Positions 10,677 to 21,120 of a DNA stretch of 64,000 nt are shown one piece after another. The notes below the pieces were generated by a model. It saw only the letters and a list, made by a program, of their open reading frames with translations. It had not been told where the DNA came from and searched no databases. The stretch's first letter is position 1. Each line of letters opens with the position of its first letter. The translations under genes and the position numbers were made by a program. The DNA comes from Sophora flavescens (lineage: Eukaryota; Streptophyta; Magnoliopsida; Fabales; Fabaceae). The stretch lies in NCBI GenBank assembly GCA_030762895.1, contig CM061064.1:237862586-237926585 (forward strand), written 5' to 3'.

Positions 10677-12296
10677 TTCTTGTGCTTCATCATACTTCTT
10701 TCCATATCAAGAAATGTCCTATTCCCCCTCTCTGCCAACCCATTGAGTTGTGGAGTATATGGAGCAGTGACTTCATGTAGGATGACCTGCTCTTTACAAT
10801 ATGACTCAAACACTCATGAGGTGTATTCACCCCCACCATCAGTTCTCAATATCTTGACAGCTTTGCTTCTCCGCCATAGTCTTGAAACTCAAGTGCCAAA
10901 GCCAGCTCTAATTATTATTCACTGTAGCTACAAAACACTCCACCTCTGTTGTATTTATCTGAGTTTGGAAGGTTCTGTTCCTTGAAAGAGGAGATTTCAG
11001 TAACAATCTCTGGCAAGGATCAGACAGTTCAAGTGAATCATCCCTCATATGGAAAGAAAACCCCTTTTCTACCAATTTCCACACACTCATCAAGTTGCAT
11101 TTCATGTCAGGAACATACAACACATTCTCAATCAGGGCTGCCTTTCCATCTCTTCTCTTTATCACAATGTTGCCAATACCCTCAGTTGCAACAGTTCTGT
11201 TATCAGCAAACCGAACCTTACTCTTTTTGGATGTTTCAAGATCAATCAACCACTCCTTGTGGCCTGTCACGTGGTTTGAGCAGCCTGTATCAAGATACCA
11301 GGCTTTTGAGAGTGGAGAGCCATCATTAGTTGTAACCATCAACAGTATCTGATCCTCATCTGAGTCATCTTGGGCCACATGAGCTTCATCATCATCACTG
11401 CTACACTTCTGTTTGCATTTTCCATGCCAACATTCACTAGCATAGTGACCCCATTTGCTACAATTGTAGCATTGAATCTTTCTTTTATCTATCTTTCCCT
11501 TTCCTCCTTTATTCTTTACAGACCTTCCTCCACTTTTAGAGGATTAGGGCCTATCACCATCATATCTTGACCTTTCTTGATTAGTTGGCCAAGATCCTTT
11601 GGTGAATTTCCCCTTTCCTTTCTTCCACCTGCCCTTATCTGCAGCTCTTCTCTTTGTTACATGAGCTTGCAGGGCTTGGTCTGCTGGCTTCTCAACCCTC
11701 CTATCAAGCATCTTCATCTCATGTGCCTCCAAAGAACCTTGTAGTTCTTCAACCTTATTCTTTGCAATGTTCTCAGACTCTTCAATTGCAACAATGATAT
11801 AGTCAAACCGAGAAGTCATTGTATGCATGATCTTCCCAATGACCATCAGATCAGACACCTTTTCTCCACACGCCTTCATGAGATTCACAAGAGTGATCAC
11901 ACAGGTGAAATAGCTTCTAACACTCTCAGTTGTCTCCATCTGCAGTAACTCACACTGCCTCCTCAATGATTGGAGTCTAACCTTCTTGGTCTTATCACCA
12001 CCCGAATAGCACTTGTTCAATGCATCCCAGGCTTCTTTGGCTGTGGATGTTGCAGCAATTTTCTCCCAATTGACATCATCCACGCATTGATGTATCAAGA
12101 ACGGTGCCTTACTATCCTTTTTATTACCTTCTTTAAACACAACTCTCTGCACCTCAGTGGGATTTTCTCCCAGTTCTTGATATCCATCATTCACTATATC
12201 AAGAACATCTTGGAAGCTAAATAGCACCTTCATCTAAGTACACCACTTCTCCAATTTCTTGCCATCGAGAACTGGTAAATTGCCAGGATCTGCCAT
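10677..12296 (-). pseudogene. Copia gag-protease-integrase remnant
   Basis: Gag starts at 12296 (MADPGNLPVLDGKK) and has a TAG soon after where Gln is expected. It continues as an open frame 12233-11544 with the UBN2/DUF4219-type copia capsid (AWDALNKCYSGGDK, LMKACGEKVSDL). A CCHC knuckle, CYNCSKWGHYASEC, is at about 11480-11440. The aspartic protease follows in 11378-10908 with YLDTGCSNHVTG (Asp-Thr-Gly present) and VLYVPDMKCNLMS. The GAG-pre-integrase WLWH motif then runs directly into the late integrase text ([21 protein letters not shown]), so much of the integrase core has been deleted. Stops interrupt both sides. Confidence 0.88.
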
Positions 12297-12381
12297 TGCC
12301 AGTCATTGTTCAATGCATCTCACAGTGTTCACAACTCTCACTTTTCACTAATCACTCAATTTTTGGTTCAGAATCGTAGAA

Positions 12382-12393
12382 GCTCTGATACCA
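12382..12393 (-). promoter_or_regulatory. Copia primer binding site (tRNA-iMet type)
   Basis: Minus strand reads TGGTATCAGAGC, three bases after the LTR. This is the standard Ty1-copia primer site. Confidence 0.9.
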
Positions 12394-12396
12394 CTC

Positions 12397-12642
12397 TGAC
12401 GGGGTTACCTCACTTATTCAATCACTTAGGGGGAAATCAAGAAGAATTGAAAATTGAATACTCTTCTTATTGATTGAATACCTCATACTGAATATACATC
12501 ATCTAACAAGAATTTATAGCTGCTATGCATACAGCTTATCCATCTAACTAACAAACTGTGTCTGTTTCTAATTGAAATAACTAACTAACAGACTTTCTAA
12601 CAGACTTATACAACTAACTATTTGAATTATAAACAACAATCA
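12397..12642 (-). repeat. Copia 5' LTR
   Basis: 246 bp; on the minus strand it starts TGATTGTTG and ends CCCCGTCA next to the primer site. Confidence 0.8.
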
Positions 12643-13065
12643 CCACCGAAACCAGTCTAGAAGTATTATTTGAATTTTTAAAATTAAGATAAAATATAAA
12701 CGAATAGAAATTAAAAAAGATGAAGTATTAATTCAAAACAAGATAGTACTAAAAGCAGCTGGCTTGCATAGAGAAAACTTCTTTATTTTCTATAAAATTA
12801 TTTGGCTTATAAAAAAAAATTTGTTATAGGAGTTCAGGGAGCTTTGCTGTATTTTTTGGGTGTGGTAGACATGCTTGGCATTCCTTGTGCTCCCTTGCTT
12901 GCCTATTAATATAATTATTCTTTGCTCTTAAAAAACACATCTTTGGCTTATAAAAAAAATGTATACCTTAAAAGTCTATTGTTTTTTCTTAGTGTACTTA
13001 GTGTCACCTTGATGTTTATTTTTGCTGCAAAACGTAAGTATAAAAGTTGTAGGGCTTGTTATGTC
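12643..13065. other. A/T-rich region with two LINE-like tails
   Basis: No gene seen. TTTGGCTTATAAAAAAAAA (about 12801-12819) and CTTTGGCTTATAAAAAAAAT (about 12941-12960) resemble the 3' ends of plant L1-type LINEs, so two 5'-truncated inserts are likely. Confidence 0.45.
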
Positions 13066-13495
13066 TTCGAGTGGCGGCATGGCATTTTATTTTATCTTCT
13101 AAAAGAAAAAAAGTAAGTCCTATAATAAATTCAATTCCTGATTTATATTCTATTCAAGTATTCAGACCTTTATTTTTATTTTTTTAATGATATTTTCAAC
13201 TTTAGAGCATATATTAACTCATATATCGTTTTCGATTGTATCAATTGTAATTTCAATTCATTTGATAACCTTACTAGTCAGTGAAATCGTAGGATTATAT
13301 AATTCGTCCGAAAAGGGCATGATAATAGCTTTTTTCTGTATAACGGGATTGTTAGTTATTCGTTGGATTTTTTCAAACCATTTACCATTTAGTGATTTAT
13401 ATGAATCATTAATCTTTCTTTCATGGGGTTTTTCCATTTTTCATATGATTCCACGTTTAAAAAAGCATAAAAACCATTTAAGTACAGGGACTGAT
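13066..13495 (+). pseudogene. ccsA: Plastid DNA insertion: trnL-UAG tail and 5' part of ccsA
   Basis: An ATG at 13187 opens 107 codons that follow plastid ccsA (cytochrome c haem attachment, multi-pass thylakoid protein): [16 protein letters not shown] at the start, [19 protein letters not shown] in the middle, [10 protein letters not shown] near the end. The frame stops at 13508, soon after identity is lost at about 13490. The complete protein is about 320 residues, so only the first third is present. Upstream, TTCGAGTGGCGGCA (13066-13079) fits the 3' end of plastid trnL-UAG, which lies directly before ccsA in plastomes. The gene order therefore supports a DNA-level plastid transfer. Several amino-acid changes suggest an old transfer. 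It cannot work in the nucleus. Confidence 0.87.
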
Positions 13496-13503
13496 TTTGG
13501 TGT

Positions 13504-13590
13504 TTGGTAAAAATTGCACCTTGTATTCTTTTGTTGAGTATTTCTTGTACTCATCCTTATAATAAATTATTTTAGCTTTTAAAAAAACAA
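13504..13590 (+). mobile_element. LINE-like 3' tail next to the plastid insertion
   Basis: Text of the type CCTTGTATTC ... TATAATAAATTATTTTAGCTTTTAAAAAAA fits a 5'-truncated LINE end. It starts where ccsA similarity ends. Confidence 0.4.
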
Positions 13591-13699
13591 ACAAACTACA
13601 TTTCAGTTTTGAATCATTTCTCTTTTTCTATATTGTTAGACTCCATAAACTTAAGCTATTAGAATTTTGAATCATTTATCTGGTTGTCTATTGCATGCA

Positions 13700-14892
13700 G
13701 CTTTTTTGATGGATTTTATTGAAGCATATGATCAGGATCGGGAGCTCAATCATTGGGTTATTTCCCCTTACAGCATTTGGCTTAGGTTCTTCCTTCTTCT
13801 TCTTCTTCTTCTTCTTCTTCTTCTTCTTTTTCTTTCTCAATTAAGCTGTACATTCTACCATCTTCTTAGCAATTTCTTTTCTTTTAATTTCATCCAACTA
13901 CTAGTCTTAATTTATATGCATGGAATTTATAGGATGTGGGAGATTGCAGTTTTTATTATGGCCCTCTTTCTTACATTTGAGGTGCCATACCAACTTGCTT
14001 TTGGAAAGCATCTACCAATAGGCATCCTGATATTGCATTTGACTGCCACTAGCGTTATGCTCATTGATGTTATAGTCAAACATTTCTTTACGGCATAGAT
14101 TGACGAGAGGACAGAGCGTTTGATTGATAACCATGCCCGAATTTTCAAGAATTCTATGAATTCATGGTTATTCTGCATAGATTTCTTCTCAGCCACTATT
14201 TTATTTTGTCCAATATTACCATCTGGGAGGCGACGCCAGTTTTATGTCATACCATTCCTCTTCATGCGTTCATTGAGTATTGATTCTTTTTTTTAAGAGG
14301 TATCATTTAAACTATACAACTAAAGTTTTGTGAAAGATATTTAATTTCCTTGTCATATAATCTTATATTATTATGCTTTTCAAAAGGATGGAGGGTTGGC
14401 TGACTTTCAGTACTTGTTTGGGTGCATTCAGAATGTGGTTTGTTGTGTTGCTTCGCATTACTAGGTCCTCGTGGGTAAGTTTCTAAACCTGAAGTTAGCA
14501 CGTGTACAATTGTTTATGTTGTGTTCAATGTATAGTAGTAATTTAATATGGAATAAGTATTTGATGTAAGTTTCTAACTTCTAATTAAACCCTTGTGCTT
14601 TTTATAGGTTATCATCTATTGGATCCATTGTAATGGATGCCTCTTCTATTCCATTGCTGTGAATCATAATAATAAACATACATGGCTTGGAGAAACAGAA
14701 GATCATAAATCAGTTTTGAATAAATTCTTAATAGCATTCTATTTTGCAACTACCACCGTAACAACGGTGGGATACAGAGATTTACACCCGGTCAGTAATT
14801 GGGAGAGGCTGCTCTGTATTAATATTATGATATTGGATCTTGGGTTCAACGCCTACTTCATTCATAGTTTGCAATATATAGTCAGTTCAGTG
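13700..14892 (+). pseudogene. Shaker-type K+ channel pseudogene (AKT/KAT-like), S1 to pore
   Basis: Exon-like pieces follow a plant voltage-gated K+ channel. They are an N-terminal NHWVISPYSIWL segment (about 13745-13785), an S1-S3 region beginning MWEIAVFIMAL (about 13933-14290), an S4-like piece (about 14370-14470), and S5-pore-S6 (about 14609-14890) with HCNGCLFYSIAVN, TWLG, TTTVTTVGY and a hydrophobic S6. Such channels carry K+ across the plasma membrane. Defects: TAG at 14096-14098 inside the S2-S3 region, a frameshifted S4 block, and a filter reading GYRD instead of GYGD (AGA at 14776-14778). The C-terminal cyclic-nucleotide and ankyrin regions are absent; unrelated sequence follows at 14893. 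Confidence 0.72.
13790..13830 (+). repeat. (TTC)n microsatellite
   Basis: About 40 bp of TTC repeats in the presumed intron of the channel pseudogene. Confidence 0.9.
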
Positions 14893-15590
14893 AGACCACT
14901 TCCTTCTGAAGGAGAACCTCCAGCACTCGAGATGTCACCTACTCGTCCACGACTCTCACATACCGGCTACTCGCCGCCCCCTACTGATCAGCTCCATGAG
15001 GTGAGCCTAAGTTTTCTTTTTTCTTTTTAATTTACGTACTATTATTTTTATAATTAAATAATACAATTTTTTTATTTATTAATACCAAGAGGAGTTCATT
15101 ACTAGGTTTATTCAGCTAGCGTCTGAGGCTGCCTCTTATGATACCGGGAGCCTAGCTCGTACCTTCTATCGGGGGGGTACGAGCTTGACACATCAGGTGG
15201 CTGTATCTTCTGGCTAACAGGACATCGAGGAGGTGTAGCAGCTGAGACAGGAGATGGAGTGCACGAGGCAACAGATGGAGTCACATCCACAGGTTGTGCT
15301 CGAGGAGCTCCAACATGAGAGGCGCATCGCTCTACAGGGGGTCCTCCATATCGACCAGCCCTCTACTACTACTGATGTACCTGAGCAGCATCAAGATGGC
15401 GGTGTGTCATCTCAGCCACAACCAGATGGCCATCTGTCAACTCCGGATGATTTTCCGTCTCCCATGTCTGGATGATGTAGACTATGATGGTGGTTATTAG
15501 GATAGTTACGACCCTTATGTGGATTTTATTTTTGAGATGGTGATAGTTATCTGGATTGATTTTTATTGATGCTTGAATGATGCTTGTGTC
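14893..15590 (+). other. Unrecognised coding-like exons, possibly transposase-derived
   Basis: The channel reading frame passes without a stop into PSEGEPPALEMSPTRP and ends near 15030. A GTGAGC donor at about 15000 could splice to an exon near 15091 (ITRFIQLASEAAS), followed by stops and a Gln-rich, coiled-coil-like stretch (15254-15475, EMECTRQQMESHPQ). This composition resembles the C-terminal part of plant transposon proteins, but I cannot name a family. Confidence 0.3.
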
Positions 15591-15900
15591 TATTTTTTTT
15601 TTTTTGGTATATGGAGGGGCTTATAGCCCAATGAAGACAAAAGCACTAAGAACCTAACACTCGGGGTAAAGAGACTCCTGAAGCACCATTTAACAAAAGT
15701 AGTCCTAATTCTGGAGGAGGGACATTAAATCTCAGCAAACCATACTCTTCCCTAAGACTATTATTTTCCAACCAATATGCACATATGTTCCCCTCTCTAA
15801 AAGAATGAGAGATCTTTAGACTCCAGTTTTGAATACAAATACGTATAGTTTTGATTAACATGACAATGTACCATCACATCTCAAATGCCAATACAGATCT
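15591..15900 (-). mobile_element. LINE 3' fragment with RNase H-like end
   Basis: On the minus strand an open stretch (15861-15646) carries HSFREGNICAYWLENNSL and GVSLPRV. This is the C-terminal RNase H-like domain typical of plant L1 LINEs, with Asp of the usual CADWLAN changed. It ends in a poly(A) tail seen as a T run at about 15592-15605. It is truncated at its 5' side. Confidence 0.75.
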
Positions 15901-15921
15901 GGAATCCCATTGAAAAGATTA

Positions 15922-16227
15922 GGGCCTGTTTGGTTTGCATTTTCATTTCCTGTTTTTATTTTCTAAAATCTGTATTGATTTTAGTATTTGCCACATCATT
16001 TTCTTTTTCAAATTTTGAAAACACATCTAGCATTTCTAGAAATTTTGAAAATGTCAAATAGGTGTTTTCATTGTTTCCAGAAACGCATTCTTCCTAACTA
16101 GTCTTCCACCATCTCTTTGTCACAATTGCTTATTGTAGGAGCCTTCCATCCTATTGTTAGCAATTTAAAATTAATACGAATTTAAGAAAATGAAAACATG
16201 AAATGAAAATGCAAACCAAACAGGTCC
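15922..16227. mobile_element. Tourist-like MITE (PIF/Harbinger type)
   Basis: 306 bp with long inverted ends: GGGCCTGTTTGGTTTGCATT at the left and its complement AATGCAAACCAAACAGGTCC at the right, flanked by the 3-bp duplication TTA (15919-15921, 16228-16230). No ORF. The 90 bp after it hold nothing recognisable. Confidence 0.88.
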
Positions 16228-16320
16228 TTAGATTGTTTATGTCATTTTGATTTAGCTTATTTGTGATATTTGGAGTATAAGCAATTTATTATTTTATGAC
16301 CCTATTTAAGAAGTGTAACC

Positions 16321-19300
16321 TGAGACACCCCAACGTCCCATTAATAAAAATCCAAAATATTAAGACCTAATTTCATTATTATCGTTAAGCGGGTGTACTT
16401 AAAACAACAGAAAATTAAAAACTTGAAATACGAAACACATGTATAAACATACATACAGAACATAACTATAATATATACATACATGCTGATACAGGTATTG
16501 TCAAGGGATTCCCGTTAGTCGGATCCCGATTTATACAAACTGGCGATAATATAATATAAAAGAAGTACATCAAAAGACAAAAAGGAAAATGCCTCACCGA
16601 AGCTCTCCACACTCCGTCCCCTCTCAAAATACAATAAAACCTCACTCACACCTATACATATGGCATTGGCCCGAGCCATCATATACTACCACCCTCGTCC
16701 GCATCCCGTGGTCCGCCAGGTCCGGACACTCCTCCGCTCTCACTGGAAGAGCTCCTGTCTGACTGCCTCTGAAACATCTGCCGGTAAAGTCTGCTATCGC
16801 GGGGATGAAGTCGTCTAGAAGATTCTCGAGAAGACTCTGAAACCGTAGCCCGAACCTCTGGAGGTGCTGGTACCTCTGGAAGGGGTGCTAGGTCCTGGGC
16901 GGGGGCAATCGGGTCCTCCTCCTGGATGGGTGCTAACTCAGGCTCTGGTGCTGGTGCTAGCCCTGGTACCAGTACCACAAAGGGTACCATGAAGGGGTCT
17001 GGATCCATGCCTGGCATCGACGACATCGGCGGTAGATGTCCATTAGGCAGTCCAATCGGGATAGGAAGAGTAGTACCAAAGCGGATAGTGCCGCCGAAAC
17101 CTATCGGTGCTCCTTGTCCAAGTCCAGTGGTGATGGACGTAGGACCCGTATACATAACGAAGCGAGTGACTGGGTCCACGAGCCATCGGTTCAGATCGAC
17201 GCACTCTACCTCAAAGGTCCCGAAAAGAGGGAACCCTGGGTCCTGAGTCATCCACGATGATCCCAGTGTGCCATCTACACGATCTGGACCTGAGATACCA
17301 AACATATATATATACAACACAGCAAAAGAAAAGGGGATAAGAAGCCAAATAACATCAAACGTGGAAATGGTTTAGCAACATTTAATTAAATAACGACACA
17401 CTAAACATCCGTCTCCAAGAATATAAATATATATATAACACAATCATCCTCAATCCACATCTAGGATCTTTCCTCTACCATCCACCATGATGCAATGTAA
17501 ATGTTGTAAGAATCATCTCATCAGGTATCGTCCATATCCGGATATCACAACAATATAATCGACACGTCCCAGAGGCCCCGGTGCACACCTTTGAACCACG
17601 GCCAGGGTGTTCATGAAACGCATGAACTATTGCAGCAACTAAAATGAAATCATGTCTGGGACGGTCCGTCGTTAGCCTAAACCCTGGGAATTCTCCCTCC
17701 GAGGAATAGAGCCCTACGACCATGTTTCAAGTCCACCATATCACAGACCATGATTCAGGTCACCCCCTAGTGCCTTAACCGCTCATCATAATCTCATAGG
17801 TAACCTCAATAAAATCTCATCTCATCAATCTCATCATCATCATATCTCGGTAATCATCTCGGTCAGGCACTACTAACACATATAACACGAATTCCCCAAT
17901 ACATCCTCATGTCTCAACATAACTTATCATTCACTCACACTTTAATCACAATCATAACACTCATCATATCATCATGTCATATCATCATCATTACATTCAT
18001 ATCATTATTTCCAAAAAATATAATAAAATAATAAATATAGACCTTTTCCAAAATAATTCCATACTCATATTATCATCATCTAGCAGGTACCAATATCCGG
18101 TCAAACAATCAAAACATACAATCACCCCATAATAAAATAATATAATTATCGTAACGTCGATAAACGCACAATTTCTATATCATCATTGGTACCACTAGGC
18201 AGTCCCTAATGTGATATGGACATTGTCCGTTACTCGCTTTCGTGTAGGGTTTAGGTCGCCCTACGCCATTATCGAATTACATGCGACTACGCCATTTCCG
18301 ACATTAAATGGTTTCTTTCCCCCACCTGGAGAGTCGCACGCTAAACGAAATGAGACGAAATGAAGAAATCCCCCAAGCTCTCAGTTCTGTCCTGTGCAGG
18401 TCTCAGGCCTCTGAGCCTCCGAAAAATCACCTACATACCACATTGCGAAGCACACGTTACTAGGAGTTCATAATCGAAGATGGAATCGAATTCCGACAAA
18501 CGAAACTAAAGATATTACGTGAAACATAACGAAACGAGTTTCAAAACGAGGAGAGGATGATTTTACCTTCAGTTTTTGAGGAAAAGAAGAAGAGAACAAT
18601 GAAGGTATCATCCTCACGAACACAACCACACAACCAGAATCATGACGGGATGATCGGGCAAGTCATACTCACACTAGAACTCTTTTCTCTCACTAAAATC
18701 TCTTTCTCTCTCTATATTCTCCTATTTGTTTTCTCAGACTTATGTTCTCTGCCTTCATTTTTCTTTTGATGACATAAGTGAATTAAGTCACTTAAGTCAT
18801 CTTTTATTTTTGTTGAAATACGCACTAGTGCCCGAGCACTGGAAAAACAACGTCCGAGCATTCCAACGCTTGAGTGTTAGTTTTTCCATGCTCGAGTGTT
18901 GGGAGTGGGTGGAACACCGCGCCATGCAACCACTCCTGGAGTGCCATGTCAGCCCTGGTGACACGTGGCAGGTCAAAGCATGGCCCTTGTCTGTTGACCT
19001 GGGCACTTGAGCGTTGGTGTATCCATGCTCAAGCATTGACTTCTGACAAAAAGTCAACTCTTTGCATTCAAGGTTCGTTCGACGTTCGATTGAGCTCAAA
19101 TTTGAGATATAGGCTCATTAGGACCTAATAAACAACCTAAAACCATCAAAAGGCCTAATCTCATCTCTAACTCTAAAATTCTTATTTCACACTCAGACGT
19201 CTTAAAGACTGTAATCGTGAAACCCTAAATTTTGTTCCTACGTTCCAACTCACTCGATAAGGCTGCGTACTTGCCATGCAAAGGTCTCTAAACCTTAAAC

Positions 19301-19376
19301 AATATCTCAGCTCTGTAATCTAAGTCCTAACCCTAATCCTTATACGTAAACTATACATGAAAAACCGGATGTTACA
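16321..19376 (-). repeat. 3' LTR of Ty3 element, about 3 kb
   Basis: On the plus strand it runs from TGAGACACCCCAACG to CGGATGTTACA, so in element orientation it starts TGTAACATCC. Its far end matches the solo LTR start at 48170. ORFs in this stretch (for example 16679-17320) are compositional. A cluster of short near-palindromic GCTCGAGTGTT/GCTCAAGCATTG motifs lies at about 18830-19050. Confidence 0.85.
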
Positions 19377-19396
19377 TTCCTACCCCCTTAAAAGAA
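19377..19396 (-). promoter_or_regulatory. Polypurine tract
   Basis: Minus strand reads TTTTAAGGGGGTAGGAA immediately before the LTR start TGTAACATCC, as expected for plus-strand priming. Confidence 0.8.
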
Positions 19397-19442
19397 ATTC
19401 CGTCCTCGGAATTTACATACCTGAAGACAAAAGGGGGTACTG

Positions 19443-20262
19443 CTACTGAATGTCTGCCTCACGCTCCCAGGTATCATCTCTGGTAACACTATTCCATATG
19501 ACCTTGACCATGGGAATTTGATTACCACGGAGTTCTTTAATCCTTCTATCTGCAATCTTAATTAGTAAAGCCTCATATTCTAGATTATCTCGGAGTTGTA
19601 TGGACTCAGGCTCAATGACATGAGAAGTATCATGATAATATTTTCTCAATTGGGATACATAGAAGACATCATGGAGGTTGGAAAGGTAAGGGGGTAAGGC
19701 TATCTGGTAAGCTACTGAACCAATTCGTCGAAGAATCTGAAACGGTCCAATGAAGCGGGGAGTGAGCTTTCTAGACTTTATAGCTCTGCCAATTTCGATC
19801 CTCGGAGTGACTCTCAAAAACACGTGATCACCTTCTTGGAACTCTAAGGATCTCCTCCTCTTATTATTGTATCTTCTCTACCTATCTTGCAATTCCTTCA
19901 TTTTCTCTTTGATTTTCTTGACTTGCTCCGTTGTTTGTTGTACTATATCAGGGCCCAACACTTGGCTCTCACCCGTCTCATACCAACACAACGGAGACCT
20001 ACACTTTCTTCCATTCAGAGCCTCATACGGAGCCATCCCGATGCTGCTGTGGAAACCGTTATTGTAGGTGAACTCAATCAATGGTAGGAACTGATCCCAA
20101 CTACCCACATGTTCCAACACACAAGCTCTTTAAAGATCCTCCGATGACTGAATTTTTCTCTCTGACTGTCCATCCGTCTGAGGATGATAAGCAGAACTCA
20201 TCCTCAACCTTATTCCCAAAGCATTGTGTAACTGTGGGTAGTTGGGATCATAAGCAGAAATG
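19443..20262 (-). pseudogene. Ty3 integrase C-terminal fragment
   Basis: The piece begins in the integrase core (ALGIRLRMSSAYHPQTDGQS, with the catalytic-Glu region after it) and continues RACVLEHVGSWDQ and EFTYNNGFHSSIGMAPYEAL. It then has the GPF-type domain (APRFIGPF-like TPRFIGPFQILRRIG, VFYVSQLRKY) and ends in a chromodomain-like tail (VIWNSVTRDDTWERE). The order and motifs fit Tekay/Del-type chromoviruses. In-frame stops near 20130 and 19877 break it. It would have integrated element DNA in the nucleus, with the tail steering it to chromatin. Confidence 0.85.
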
Positions 20263-20926
20263 CTGTATGAATAATCTCCTCAGGTATCGGCCATATCCGG
20301 ATATCACAACAATACAATCGACATGTCCCAGAGTCCCCGGTGCACACCCTCGTCCGCGACTGGAGGGTGCCCATGCAAAGCAGTGGCACTATAGCTACAC
20401 AACCCGGTGCACACCTCTGGACCACAATCCAGGATGCTCATGCAACGCATGAACTATAGCCGTGAATAAAATGAAATCATCTCTGGACGGTCTGCCGTTA
20501 GTCCATCCCCGAGAATTTTCCCTCCGAGGCATAGACCCCACTCGACCATGTTTCAGGTCCACTCGACCATGTTTCAAGTCCCTCATATCACAGACTATGT
20601 TTCAGGTGGCCCCCTAGTGCCTTAACCGGTCATCCTAATCTCATAAATGACCTCAAAATAATCTCATCTCATTAATCTCAACCTCATCTCACAATAATCA
20701 TCTTGGTTGGGCACTGCTATCACATATCGTATGCAATCCCCAAATACATCCTCGTGTCTCAGCATAACTTATGATTTACTCAATCCTCTAAGCACAATCA
20801 TTACACTCATCCTATCATCATAATCGTCATCATGTTATCCAAAATCATCATCATATATCCTCATATCATAATATCATTTCTGAATAATAAATACCAAAAT
20901 ATAATAATAATAATAATTATAATCAC

Positions 20927-20972
<46 letters not shown>

Positions 20973-20993
20973 GTGATGATGATGATGATGATG

Positions 20994-21030
<37 letters not shown>

Positions 21031-21074
21031 TGATGATGATGATGATGATAATAATGACAATAATAATAATACTC

Positions 21075-21120
<46 letters not shown>

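Larger units (their letters stand above)
10677..12642 (-). mobile_element. Ty1-copia element, 5' part, interrupted at its integrase by the outer element
   Basis: Read on the minus strand: LTR 12642-12397, primer site 12393-12382, gag from 12296, protease, then a deletion into integrase. The copy is cut at 10677 by the outer element's insertion; the rest should lie left of the window. Multiple stops make it inactive. Confidence 0.88.
16321..20262 (-). mobile_element. Ty3/gypsy chromovirus-like element, 3' part
   Basis: Read on the minus strand it holds the end of integrase (20262-19443), a polypurine tract (19396-19377) and a complete 3056-bp LTR (19376-16321). The rest of pol is missing: at 20262 the integrase text is joined directly to the middle of another LTR of the same superfamily. 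No target duplication is visible between 16320 and 22673, so this is a rearranged remnant. Confidence 0.82.

Noticed and set aside
13066..13079. A functional tRNA-Leu gene
   Set aside because: Only about 14 bases of the 3' end remain.
16679..17320. 213-codon minus-strand ORF with Pro-rich text
   Set aside because: It lies wholly within a 3-kb LTR, has low-complexity composition, and is not kept in the related LTRs.
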